Shown: piece after piece, positions 53,808-61,351 of the stretch
Numbering within the stretch: the first letter of the stretch is position 1
How the letters are laid out: each line of letters opens with the position of its first letter
From: Ferrimonas marina
GTDB taxonomy: Bacteria; Pseudomonadota; Gammaproteobacteria; Enterobacterales; Shewanellaceae
Direction: 5' to 3'
DNA: 64,000 nucleotides
NCBI RefSeq assembly: GCF_900129905.1
Contig: NZ_FQXG01000002.1
Location: forward strand, 1-64,000
Program-made: the position numbers and the translations under genes
Notes under the pieces: generated by a model
Told to the model about the DNA's origin: nothing
The model's database searches: none
Seen by the model: only the letters and a program-made list of their open reading frames with translations

Positions 53808-53829
53808 ATAGCACTAAGGTACTAGGTCA
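53808..53829. promoter_or_regulatory. Imperfect palindrome in the crbS/MFS divergent region (site B)
   Basis: The core TAGCAC-TAAG-GTACTA (53809-53824) is an inverted repeat with one mismatch in the six-base arms. The 22-base window matches site A at 47457-47478 at 18 positions. It is 58 bases from the crbS start and 66 from the MFS start. Confidence 0.55.
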
Positions 53830-53894
53830 ATCCGCGGCGATGTGAATTAGCTTATTTCACTATGATTTGTCTTTAAAAGTTCAACCTAACACGC

Positions 53895-55082
53895 ATGCGA
53901 CTTGAGAATAAATACGCCATCGAAGCCGTGCTGTTTCTCAGCTACGTGCTGTTTGCCATGGCCTGGGTGGGCGGCACCTTCTACATGGAGCCGATCATGG
54001 CCCAGGCGGGCATCGACAGCTACGCCAACGCCAGCCTGCTGAGCGGCTCGGTCACCTTCGCCAAGATCGTCGGCACCTTTGCCGCAGCCGCCTTAGCCGC
54101 CAAGGTGGGGCTGAAATGGGCCTTCTTCGCCGCCGCGGTGATGGTGGTCGCCGGCTGGGCCACCCCCTACGCCCAACAGTTTGACTGGCTGCTCGCCAGC
54201 CGCTTCCTGATGGGGCTGGGTGGCGCCCTGATGGTGGTCTACTTCAACCCCTACGTGCTGCGCTACTTTCCCCCGAGCCAACGGCCGGTGGTCAACGGCC
54301 TCAACGCCGTTGCCTTCAATGTCGGCACCGCCCTGGTGTTGTGGCTGATGCCCACCCTGACCCAGTGGAGCGGCCACTGGCAGACCACCCTGAGCCTGCT
54401 GTCCGCCGCCAGTGCCTTGTTGGCGCTGCTGTGGTTGCTGGCACCGGAGCCGGAGCAAAGCGCCGGCGCGCAGCAGAAAGCCGCGCCCTACCCCTATCGC
54501 ACCGGCCTGGCCGACCCGTTCAACTGGGCCTACGCCCTGACCTACTCCGGCTTGCTGGCCTTCTACATCTGCCTGTTCACCTTCTATCCCCAGGCCGGCT
54601 TCAGCGCCACCAAATGGGTCATCGGCTTTGGCATCCTCGGCACCATTGCCGGCACCTATTACAGCCAGCGCGTCAGCAAACGCCGGCCGGTGATCCGCTT
54701 CAGCGGTCTGGTGATTACCCTCAGCGCCGCCTGGATGACCTTTGCCGCACCCGAGGCCTGGCAACCTGTGGCCGCCGCCGTATTGGGCTTTGCCATCTTC
54801 TTCCCCATCAGTGCCCTGGTCACCCTGCCCCAGGAGCTGCCAGGCATGACGCCCAGCCGGATCACCGTGGTCTTCAGTCTGTTCTGGTCCATCAGCTATC
54901 TGGTGGCCACCGTGGTACTTTGGGTCTTCGGGCTGATGGTGGATGCCAACCAGGGTGACTTTACCTGGGCGCTGGTGATGATCACCGCGGTCAGCCTCAC
55001 CTTCTTCCTCGGTAGTTTTGCGCTGCCGGAACCAAGCCAACAAGCCGTTGAGGCCAAGGAGTGTCCCGATGCTGCATCCTGA
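53895..55082 (+). CDS. MFS transporter near the hydroxybutyrate genes
   Basis: This 395-residue protein has twelve predicted membrane helices, with an MFS-like loop between helices 2 and 3 (AALAAKVGLKWAFFA) and RFLMGLGGALMVVYFNPYVL near residue 100. It belongs to the cyanate/NNP-like MFS branch. The substrate is unknown; its pairing with an HSL esterase and site B suggests a short hydroxy-acid or ester product. It overlaps the next gene by 14 bases, which implies co-translation. Confidence 0.85.
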   Translation: MRLENKYAIEAVLFLSYVLFAMAWVGGTFYMEPIMAQAGIDSYANASLLSGSVTFAKIVGTFAAAALAAKVGLKWAFFAAAVMVVAGWATPYAQQFDWLLASRFLMGLGGALMVVYFNPYVLRYFPPSQRPVVNGLNAVAFNVGTALVLWLMPTLTQWSGHWQTTLSLLSAASALLALLWLLAPEPEQSAGAQQKAAPYPYRTGLADPFNWAYALTYSGLLAFYICLFTFYPQAGFSATKWVIGFGILGTIAGTYYSQRVSKRRPVIRFSGLVITLSAAWMTFAAPEAWQPVAAAVLGFAIFFPISALVTLPQELPGMTPSRITVVFSLFWSISYLVATVVLWVFGLMVDANQGDFTWALVMITAVSLTFFLGSFALPEPSQQAVEAKECPDAAS

Positions 55083-56037
55083 ACTGCGTCCCCTGTTTGC
55101 CCAGTTCAATGAGTTGATCGCCCATGCTCGGGCCGAAGGACTCAGCTACACCCCCGAGGCCACCCGTGCCGCGCTGGATGGGCTGCGCCAGTTCTACAGC
55201 GATGGTCCGCAACTGGCCAAGGTAGAGGATGGGACGCTGGCAGGTGTGCCGGCACGACTGTATCACCCACAACCGGAGCAGGCGCTGCCGGTGGTGCTCT
55301 ATCTGCACGGCGGCGGCCACATGTGCGGCTCGGTGGAACTGTACGATCCCATGTGTCGCAAGCTGGCCGAAGCCGCACAGTGTGCGGTGGTCTCGGTGGA
55401 GTATCGGCGGTCGCCGGAGGCGCCCTATCCTTTGGGCCTTGACGACTGCGATGCCGCTCTGCAGGCGCTGGATAACGGTTGGGATGGGGTCGCCCTGGGC
55501 TCAGAACGAATGGTGGCCGGCGACAGCGCCGGTGGGGCCTTGTGCGCTTCGCTGGTACAGCGGGACCGACAACGGGGTGATGGGCGGATCCGCCGTCAGA
55601 TGTTGATCTACCCCAGCCTGGACTACACCCAGAGCCTGCCCTCGTGCCATCAGTTCGGACGCGGCTACCTGCTGGAGGCGGAGAAGATCGCCTGGTACTT
55701 CGACCAATATTTTCAGCAGCAGGAAGACCGTGTTGCCTGCTCCCCCCTGTTTGATACCTTCACCGCCACCTACCCGCAAACCCTGGTGATCACCGCCGGA
55801 CTCGATCCCTTACAGGATGAGGGGATGCATTACCACCGTCAGCTGGTCCGGGCCGGGGCCCTCAGCGAGCATCATCACTTTGCCGATATGCCCCACGCCT
55901 TTATGAACCTGGAGCAGTTTATCCCGGAGCGTTGCGAGCAGCTCTATACCCTGCTCGCCCGCTTTATTCAGGGGGATTCGCCAAACCAGTGCGCCGCGAT
56001 CAATCCGGTCAAATCCCACTGCGACGCCACCACGTAA
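55069..56037 (+). CDS. Alpha/beta hydrolase of the hormone-sensitive lipase family
   Basis: 322 residues. The oxyanion motif HGGGHMCGS is near residue 82, the nucleophile is in VAGDSAGGALCASL near residue 150, the acid is in AGLDPLQDEGMHY near residue 245, and the His is in MPHAFMN near residue 278. It is cytosolic, with no signal peptide, and would hydrolyse short-chain esters. The start at 55069 has AAGGAG seven bases upstream inside the MFS gene. Cleavage of hydroxybutyrate oligomers is a reasonable guess from context. Confidence 0.87.
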   Translation: MLHPELRPLFAQFNELIAHARAEGLSYTPEATRAALDGLRQFYSDGPQLAKVEDGTLAGVPARLYHPQPEQALPVVLYLHGGGHMCGSVELYDPMCRKLAEAAQCAVVSVEYRRSPEAPYPLGLDDCDAALQALDNGWDGVALGSERMVAGDSAGGALCASLVQRDRQRGDGRIRRQMLIYPSLDYTQSLPSCHQFGRGYLLEAEKIAWYFDQYFQQQEDRVACSPLFDTFTATYPQTLVITAGLDPLQDEGMHYHRQLVRAGALSEHHHFADMPHAFMNLEQFIPERCEQLYTLLARFIQGDSPNQCAAINPVKSHCDATT

Positions 56038-56723
56038 TCCCCGACCTGGCCACGCTTTTGCTGATCGATAGGCCAGGCGTGGCCCACCCCCTCCAACTCA
56101 ATCAAGGTCACTGAGCCACCATCCTGCTGCCAGTGGGCCTGCCACCACTGGCTGTTACTGAACGCCACCAGGGGATCCGCCGGATCGTGGGCCAGCACCA
56201 CGGGGATGTCCGCCCCGATCCGGTCACGCTCAGGTGCCGTGCGTTGTCCCTGCATGCAGGTCAGTGCCTGGGTCAGGTTGCTGGCGCAGCCGGCGGGGAT
56301 CCCGGCCACCAACGCCAGGCCGGCAAAGCGCTGCGGCTCACTGAGGTAAAGTCGCTCCGCCATCGCCGCGCCGGCGGACAGGCCCGCCAGGTAGACCGGC
56401 TGGTCAGCTGGCAGCTGGTCGATGGCTTGGCGTAGCGAGGTGAGTTCGGCGTCGGAGGGCAGGAACCAGTTGAAACAGCGCTTGGCATTGTTCTCCGGCT
56501 CCTGCTGGGGCAGCAACAGCGCCAGCCCCTGGCTTTGGGCCAAATCACGCCAGCCGCTGTCGCGGGCAAAGGATTGAGCCTGTTGGCCACAGCCGTGCAG
56601 CACCACCACGGTGGCCTTGGCTTGGGTGGGCTGATAATGGTGAAAGGAGAGGTTACCGGGATTACTGGGTTCGGCACTGACGACGGCGCTGGTCGCCAGC
56701 CAGAGAAGGGGGATGCATCGCAT
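55968..56723 (-). CDS. Secreted PHB-depolymerase-family esterase
   Basis: This 251-residue protein has a signal peptide (MRCIPLLWLATSAVVSA) and an alpha/beta hydrolase core of the esterase_PHB type: VVVLHGCGQQAQSFARDSGW near residue 40, lipase box GLSAGAAM near residue 113, Asp in AHDPADPLV near residue 178 and His in GVGHAWPI near residue 215. It could hydrolyse extracellular polyhydroxybutyrate or feruloyl-type esters. AAGGAG lies nine bases before the ATG. Its 3' end overlaps the convergent hydrolase gene by 70 bases. Confidence 0.83.
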   Translation of the reverse strand: MRCIPLLWLATSAVVSAEPSNPGNLSFHHYQPTQAKATVVVLHGCGQQAQSFARDSGWRDLAQSQGLALLLPQQEPENNAKRCFNWFLPSDAELTSLRQAIDQLPADQPVYLAGLSAGAAMAERLYLSEPQRFAGLALVAGIPAGCASNLTQALTCMQGQRTAPERDRIGADIPVVLAHDPADPLVAFSNSQWWQAHWQQDGGSVTLIELEGVGHAWPIDQQKRGQVGDYVVASQWDLTGLIAAHWFGESP

Positions 56724-56806
56724 CGGGTGGGACTCCTTGGCAGAGGGTAAAGGCTAAACCTCGCGCCTTTTTTTCCCTTTTGCCATAGTCCTTTCGCACC
56801 AAATGA

Positions 56807-57214
56807 CTACTTTTTGTCTTTGTCCTGGGCACCAAAGAAGCTACTGAACACGTTGGCCGGGTTGAACTCCTGCATCCGCTTCAGCTCCTGCTGCCAGCGC
56901 TGCTGCTGGGACAGCAGGCTGACCATCGACTGCTCCAGCCACTGGCCGGCCATGCCGGTCATCTGGCTGTCGTACAGACGGATGATCTCCTCCAGGAACT
57001 TGTCGGTCAGCACCGACGCGTGCCCTTCGCTCTCCATCTCCGCCAACACCTGCAGCAGCACCGCCCGGGTGATCTCATCACCGGTCTTCGAGTCCACCAC
57101 CGAGAAGGGTTCGTAGTTCTTAATGTAACCACGGACATCCATCAGGGTGATATAGCCTTTGAGCTCAGTGTCATACAGACGACGATTGGGATAGCGCTTG
57201 ATCAGTTTCATCAT
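56807..57214 (-). CDS. phaR: Polyhydroxyalkanoate synthesis repressor PhaR
   Basis: 135 residues. The N-terminal PHB/PHA accumulation DNA-binding domain is clear (KLIKRYPNRRLYDTELKGYI, then MDVRGYIKNYEPFSVVDSKT), followed by a PHB_acc domain (ITRAVLLQVLAEMESEGHAS). PhaR represses phasin genes when polymer is absent and is titrated by the granule surface. It lies divergent from the phasin gene, with two candidate operators in between. Either of two adjacent ATG codons could be the start. Confidence 0.92.
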   Translation of the reverse strand: MMKLIKRYPNRRLYDTELKGYITLMDVRGYIKNYEPFSVVDSKTGDEITRAVLLQVLAEMESEGHASVLTDKFLEEIIRLYDSQMTGMAGQWLEQSMVSLLSQQQRWQQELKRMQEFNPANVFSSFFGAQDKDKK

Positions 57215-57313
57215 GCAGTGCCGAAAAGTGTTTGGACCAGTGTAGAGGGTTTATCCCTTCACTCCCAGTGTTTTCGCTGGCTGGACAGGCCGATAAGGCC
57301 ATTTATGAAACTT

Positions 57314-57328
57314 TTGTGCAGTGCACAA
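57314..57328. promoter_or_regulatory. Candidate PhaR operator 1
   Basis: TTGTGCAGTGCACAA is a perfect 7+1+7 palindrome. It sits just upstream of the phasin -35 box. PhaR proteins are known to bind TGCA-containing sites. Confidence 0.7.
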
Positions 57329-57334
57329 AAAAAC

Positions 57335-57363
57335 TTGACCCCGGGACAAATTGGGCATAAATT
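57335..57363 (+). promoter_or_regulatory. Phasin promoter
   Basis: TTGACC (57335-57340), a 17-base spacer and TAAATT (57358-57363) give a good sigma-70 promoter. It is enclosed by the two palindromes. Confidence 0.75.
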
Positions 57364-57373
57364 AACCATCAAG

Positions 57374-57388
57374 TTGTGCGGTGCACAA
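57374..57388. promoter_or_regulatory. Candidate PhaR operator 2
   Basis: TTGTGCGGTGCACAA matches operator 1 at 14 of 15 bases and lies at about +4 to +18 of the predicted phasin transcript, a typical repressor position. Confidence 0.7.
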
Positions 57389-57417
57389 TGACTCTCAAAC
57401 CTTCAAGGAGCCTTGCC

Positions 57418-57789
57418 ATGTTGAACGATATGAAACAGCAGTTTGAAGACGGCCTGCAGCGCACCATCGATAACCAGGTGAAGCTGAGCGAAATGAACAT
57501 CAAGTTCGCCACTGAAGCCGCCAGCCGTAACAGCGATTACCTGACTGACATCGTCAAGTCCAGCACCGAAGCCAGCAAATCCCTGGCCGAGTGCAAGACT
57601 CCGATGCAGTTGCTGGACAAGCAAACCGAGCTGGCCACCGAGCTGCGCACCAAAGCCGAAGCCTACGTTAAGGCTAACGTTGACGCCCTGACCAGCTTCA
57701 CTCAGTCCCTGTCCGACCTGAGCACTGCAGCTTGGCAGGTTCCGGCTGCACCGGCTGCTCCCCGTCGCAAGACTAAAGGCGCCGAGTAA
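57418..57789 (+). CDS. Phasin family protein
   Basis: This 123-residue helical protein has the phasin domain with amphipathic helices (MNIKFATEAASRNSDYLTDI; TELRTKAEAYVKANVDAL) and an Ala/Pro-rich basic tail. Phasins coat polyhydroxybutyrate granules. The start at 57418 has AAGGAG seven bases upstream. Flanking PhaR-type operators and an adjacent phaR gene support the call. Confidence 0.9.
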   Translation: MLNDMKQQFEDGLQRTIDNQVKLSEMNIKFATEAASRNSDYLTDIVKSSTEASKSLAECKTPMQLLDKQTELATELRTKAEAYVKANVDALTSFTQSLSDLSTAAWQVPAAPAAPRRKTKGAE

Positions 57790-57808
57790 CTCCCCGTCGT
57801 AACTATTG

Positions 57809-57834
57809 AGCCCACCTTAAGGTGGGCTTTTTTT
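57809..57834 (+). terminator. Terminator after the phasin gene
   Basis: AGCCCACC (57809-57816) pairs with GGTGGGCT (57821-57828), with loop TTAA and a run of seven T. Confidence 0.9.
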
Positions 57835-58197
57835 ATGCCTTTTGTTCGTTTGCCGAACTGAGCAGCTACATTCGCAATTGATACATTTGTAATCTCATTG
57901 CCGGGTTGCCGGCAGCAACCAATGGGGCGTTCCGCCCCCTTGGAACCCCCGTCAGCCTCCGGTCGTCGCTTACCCTCACTCTCATGGCCAAAGTCTGCGG
58001 CTCTTGCTCGAGTCTACTTCCCTGTCTCCGCGAGCAACTCAGGCCATCCTGGCCTTCAACCTTAACTTTTGCCACTTCGTTTGGGCGACTCCAAGTCGGC
58101 GAAGAGCTGGTGGGTCACAACAATCGGCTCAATATATTGGTACGTGCGGGTATCAATAGAAATCAATGCGGGGCTTCTTGAGACCTTATGGCGGTGC
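57835..58197. other. Intergenic region between phasin and yebG
   Basis: About 360 bases with no recognisable gene. An open frame of 91 codons on the plus strand (57906-58181) has no binding site and an unconvincing composition. A GGCGG/CCGCC inverted repeat at the yebG stop (around 58189-58206) lacks a T-run. Confidence 0.5.
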
Positions 58198-58506
58198 TTA
58201 GGCCGCCTGCTCTTTGCTGGCGCTGCGCTTGGCTGGCCGGGCGGCAGTGACCTTGGCTGCGCCGGCTTTAGCCTTCACCGGCTTCTTGCCCTTGAGCACG
58301 GTGTTCAGGCTGTCCTTGTTCTTGGCCAGGTAGAGCGACACCTCTTCCAGCTTCGCCTCCTCAAGCAGGCCGGACTCGGCCAGGAACTCCGACAGGTTTT
58401 CTGCCAGGTCGAGCATCTTGTCGTAGGCGTCTGCCTCGGACTTACTGGAGAAGGTCATCACTTCCTCACCCTTTCGTTCTACGACGTACTTGACGACAAC
58501 CGCCAT
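58198..58506 (-). CDS. yebG: YebG family SOS-regulated protein
   Basis: 102 residues. The N-terminal 75 match YebG closely (VVVKYVVERKGEEVMTFSSK, SEADAYDKMLDLAENL). The C-terminal tail is Lys/Ala-rich, unlike the acidic tail of E. coli YebG, and could contact DNA. YebG is a small DNA-damage-inducible protein of unclear function. A consensus LexA box lies 49-68 bases upstream of the start. Confidence 0.88.
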   Translation of the reverse strand: MAVVVKYVVERKGEEVMTFSSKSEADAYDKMLDLAENLSEFLAESGLLEEAKLEEVSLYLAKNKDSLNTVLKGKKPVKAKAGAAKVTAARPAKRSASKEQAA

Positions 58507-58554
58507 GTCCGTTTCTCCGTCAGCTATGGATTCTTGTCTGATGCTAACAAAGGT

Positions 58555-58574
58555 TACTGTATAAATAAACAGTC
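58555..58574 (-). promoter_or_regulatory. LexA (SOS) box of yebG
   Basis: TACTGTATAAATAAACAGTC contains CTGT-N8-ACAG with an AT-rich centre, an almost perfect match to the gammaproteobacterial LexA consensus. Confidence 0.9.
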
Positions 58575-58683
58575 ATGCGGATAGGTTCCACGGGTGGCGA
58601 TTCAGCCCAGATACAGGCACTTGTCCTTGCGGGTGTGGCACAATAGGTTAACGTTGAAACCCATCATATCGAGGATGCTCTCC

Positions 58684-59358
58684 ATGCAGATCCTGGTCAT
58701 CGAAGACGATCCGCTCCTGTGTCACCACCTCAAGGTGCGCTTGACCGAACTGGGCAATCAGGTTCAAGCCAGCCAAACCGCCTCCGAAGGCGAGTACCTG
58801 GCCAACAACTATCCGCTGGACGTGGCGGTGATCGATCTGGGTCTGCCGGATGAGAGTGGCCTCAGCCTGATCAAGCGCCTGCGTGAGCAGGGCAAGTCCT
58901 TCCCCATCCTGATCCTGACCGCGCGAGACAGCTGGCAGGATAAGGTCGAGGGGCTCAACGCCGGTGCCGACGATTACCTGGTCAAGCCGTTCCGTATCGA
59001 GGAGCTGGAAGCCCGGATGAACGCCCTGGTGCGCCGCAGCGCCGGCTTTGTGAAGCCGGAGATCACCTGCGACAACCTGCGCCTCGACCTGTCCGGCCGC
59101 CGTGTCACCCTGGCGGATGAACTGCTGGAGCTGACCGCCTTTGAGTACCAGATCCTGGAGTACCTGATGCGCCACCATCAACAGGTGGTGTCCAAGCAGC
59201 GCCTGCTGGATGTGCTGTACGAGGATCGGGAAGGGGATCCGAACACCGTTGAGGTGATGATCTCGCGCCTGCGCAAGAAGCTGGTCAGTGGCGGCATGGA
59301 CAACCCCATCGCCACCATCCGTGGACAGGGCTACCGGTTTAACCTGGCATGCGCCTGA
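58684..59358 (+). CDS. phoP: PhoP-like OmpR-family response regulator
   Basis: 224 residues. The receiver domain (about 1-115) has Glu7/Asp8/Asp9 and the phospho-acceptor Asp51 in VIDLGLPDES. The winged-helix domain (about 125-222) contains LTAFEYQILEYLMRHHQQVV and DPNTVEVMISRLRKKL. The length and pairing match PhoP, which responds to low magnesium and membrane stress. The start at 58684 is chosen at the conserved receiver N-terminus. It overlaps the kinase gene by ten bases. Confidence 0.85.
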   Translation: MQILVIEDDPLLCHHLKVRLTELGNQVQASQTASEGEYLANNYPLDVAVIDLGLPDESGLSLIKRLREQGKSFPILILTARDSWQDKVEGLNAGADDYLVKPFRIEELEARMNALVRRSAGFVKPEITCDNLRLDLSGRRVTLADELLELTAFEYQILEYLMRHHQQVVSKQRLLDVLYEDREGDPNTVEVMISRLRKKLVSGGMDNPIATIRGQGYRFNLACA

Positions 59359-60725
59359 TCGACCGGCTCAACCCGCGGCGGCGCCCTACCCTGTTCCGCC
59401 GCATCATCGGCACCTCGATGCTGCTGATCACCCTGGCGCTACTGGCCCTGGGTGCCAGTCAGCGCTATGACAACGCCCGCGAGATGTACGGCCAGTATGG
59501 CCACAACTTCGTGCCCCAGCTCAGTGCCATCGGTGAGGAGCTGCGCCTTGAAGGGGTCAATCGCGACCTCGGTGACATCCCAACCCAGGAGCAGTTCAGC
59601 CCGGGGCTGAACCTGTTTGCCCTCTGTACCAACGACAGCACCGCGTATTTCGTTTCCCGCGCCCTGCGCAAGCTGGGTGTGGCCGAGCCCTGTAGCTACC
59701 TCAGTCAGTTTGAGACCGAATGGCTGACCGAGCCACTGGAGCTCAGACCAGGCCAACACTTCTACCTCTACCCGCTGGAGATCGAGGGTCCGCAAAATCA
59801 GCACACCTTGCTGATCCTGCGGGATGCCAACGAGGCCAAGAAGGCGCTGGATGAGAAAAACCATTGGGTCACCCTCAAGCTGGCGATGCTGCTGCCCACC
59901 ATCATGTTGCTGCTGGTCAGTGGTGCGGTGTGGGGGATGAAGCCACTGCGTCAATTGCAGGCCCAGCTGGGGGAGATCACCGGCGGCGATCGACAGCGCC
60001 TGGATGAACCCCAGGCCAGCGAGCTGGTGGGGCTCACCGATGCCCTCAATGAACTGCTGGCCCAGAGCGAGCACCGCAACGAGATCTACCAGAACGCCAT
60101 GAAGGATCTGGCCCACAGCCTCAAGACCCGATTGGCCGCGACCCAGGCGATCCTTGGTGACAACCCGGACACACCGGAGTCGCTGCGCACCGAGCTGTAT
60201 GACCAACTAGGTCAGATGGACCAGATGGTGCAATACCAGCTGCGTAAAGCGGTGATGGGCCGACAGGGCCTGACCCAGGCCCAGGCCGAAGTCGAGCCGG
60301 TGGCGCAGTCGCTGAAACAGATGCTGGCCAAGGTCTACCGGGATAAAGAGGTGGATTTCAGCCTCGAGTTGCAACCAGGCCTGAAGTTTCCCGGCAGCGC
60401 CGATGACCTGATGGAGATGCTGGGCAACCTGCTGGACAACGCCCATCGCTTCGCCATCGACAAGGTGGTGTTAACCACGCGCCGGGAGCAGGACACCTTC
60501 GTCATGACGGTAGACGACGATGGCCCGGGTATCGAGCCGGAGCTGCGCCAGAGCGTCATTGGCCGCGGGGTTCGGGCGGATGAACGCCACCCGGGGCAAG
60601 GTATTGGCCTGGCGGTGTGCCATGAGCTGAGCCGGACCTACCAGGGCGATCTGACCATCACCGAATCGCCGTTGGGCGGTGCGCGCATCCTGGTGCAACT
60701 GCCACTGAAAAAAAACCTGCACTGA
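59349..60725 (+). CDS. phoQ: PhoQ-like sensor histidine kinase
   Basis: 458 residues. Two membrane helices (about 20-40 and 175-197) enclose a periplasmic sensor domain. A HAMP-like segment precedes the dimerisation helix with His256 in MKDLAHSLKTRLAA. The ATPase domain has N, G1 and G2 boxes (NLLDNAHRFA, VDDDGPGI, GQGIGLAVCHELS). The acidic patch of E. coli PhoQ is not obvious in the sensor domain, so the signal may differ. Confidence 0.85.
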   Translation: MRLIDRLNPRRRPTLFRRIIGTSMLLITLALLALGASQRYDNAREMYGQYGHNFVPQLSAIGEELRLEGVNRDLGDIPTQEQFSPGLNLFALCTNDSTAYFVSRALRKLGVAEPCSYLSQFETEWLTEPLELRPGQHFYLYPLEIEGPQNQHTLLILRDANEAKKALDEKNHWVTLKLAMLLPTIMLLLVSGAVWGMKPLRQLQAQLGEITGGDRQRLDEPQASELVGLTDALNELLAQSEHRNEIYQNAMKDLAHSLKTRLAATQAILGDNPDTPESLRTELYDQLGQMDQMVQYQLRKAVMGRQGLTQAQAEVEPVAQSLKQMLAKVYRDKEVDFSLELQPGLKFPGSADDLMEMLGNLLDNAHRFAIDKVVLTTRREQDTFVMTVDDDGPGIEPELRQSVIGRGVRADERHPGQGIGLAVCHELSRTYQGDLTITESPLGGARILVQLPLKKNLH

Positions 60726-60734
60726 CTTGAACAA

Positions 60735-60787
60735 AAATGCTCCTTGGGCCGTTCCTATTGAGAGAACCAAGAGTCCAAGGAGCATTT
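60735..60787 (+). promoter_or_regulatory. Hairpin covering the ribosome binding site of the DUF2057 gene
   Basis: AAATGCTCCTTGG (60735-60747) and CCAAGGAGCATTT (60775-60787) are a perfect 13-bp inverted repeat with a 27-base loop. The right arm contains the AAGGAG that serves the ATG at 60790. A second CCAAGAG at 60767-60773 could pair with the left arm instead. Confidence 0.7.
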
Positions 60788-60789
60788 CC

Positions 60790-61200
60790 ATGAAAGCACT
60801 TATCCCCCTGGCCCTGCTGTTTGCTGGATCTGCCTCGGCAGGTTCCCTGGCCCTCGACAACAACGTTCGCATCCTCACCCTCAACGGCGAGCCGGTGGAA
60901 TCCTACTCCCGCCAGTTCAACCTGGGCGAAGGTACCCAGGTCATCTCGGTACGCTACGATGCCCTGTTTGAAACCTCCTCCGAGCATCACGATTTTGTTC
61001 GCTCAGGCATCCAGGTGATCAAGTTCGAGGCCGAGTCCGGCCAGCAGTACATGATCTCCGCGCCCAAGCTGCGCTGGGAGCAGGCACGGGACTACGCTGA
61101 GGATCCCAGCTTCAACCTGACCAACTCCCGTGGCGAAAACATCGATCACCGCATGTGGAGCCGTGACGAGCTGCTGGTAGAGTTGTTGGGCCGCCAGTAA
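60790..61200 (+). CDS. DUF2057 (YccT/CsgI-like) secreted protein
   Basis: This 136-residue protein has a signal peptide (MKALIPLALLFAGSASA) and a short beta-rich domain typical of DUF2057 (LALDNNVRILTLNGEPVESY; FNLGEGTQVISVRYDALFET). The E. coli relative inhibits curli formation. It starts 64 bases after phoQ in the same direction, so it may share the transcript, with translation gated by the hairpin at 60735-60787. A longer frame from 60727 would lack the signal peptide position. Confidence 0.82.
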   Translation: MKALIPLALLFAGSASAGSLALDNNVRILTLNGEPVESYSRQFNLGEGTQVISVRYDALFETSSEHHDFVRSGIQVIKFEAESGQQYMISAPKLRWEQARDYAEDPSFNLTNSRGENIDHRMWSRDELLVELLGRQ

Positions 61201-61351
61201 CCAATACCGCCAGCAGCAAAGCGCAACTACAAGCCAATCCATCGGGCCGGTCGGCAGTGTCGGCCGGCCTGACATCAAAGCGTTATATAGCCGTCAACCG
61301 GCTGTCATCGCCCTCCCCGAGGTTTAGAAAAAACCACGGAGAGACAAGCCC

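Noticed and set aside
56745-56774. Plus-strand hairpin AAAGGC/GCCTTT with T-run between the depolymerase and phaR genes
   Set aside because: It is terminator-like, but no plus-strand transcript is expected there: both flanking genes run leftward and the nearest plus-strand gene ends at 56037.
57906-58181. Plus-strand frame of 91 codons between phasin and yebG
   Set aside because: It has no ribosome binding site and no domain or signal, and the composition is unlike neighbouring genes.
61245-61269. GGCCGG/CCGGCC inverted repeat after the DUF2057 gene as a terminator
   Set aside because: The stem is good but no T-run follows on either strand.
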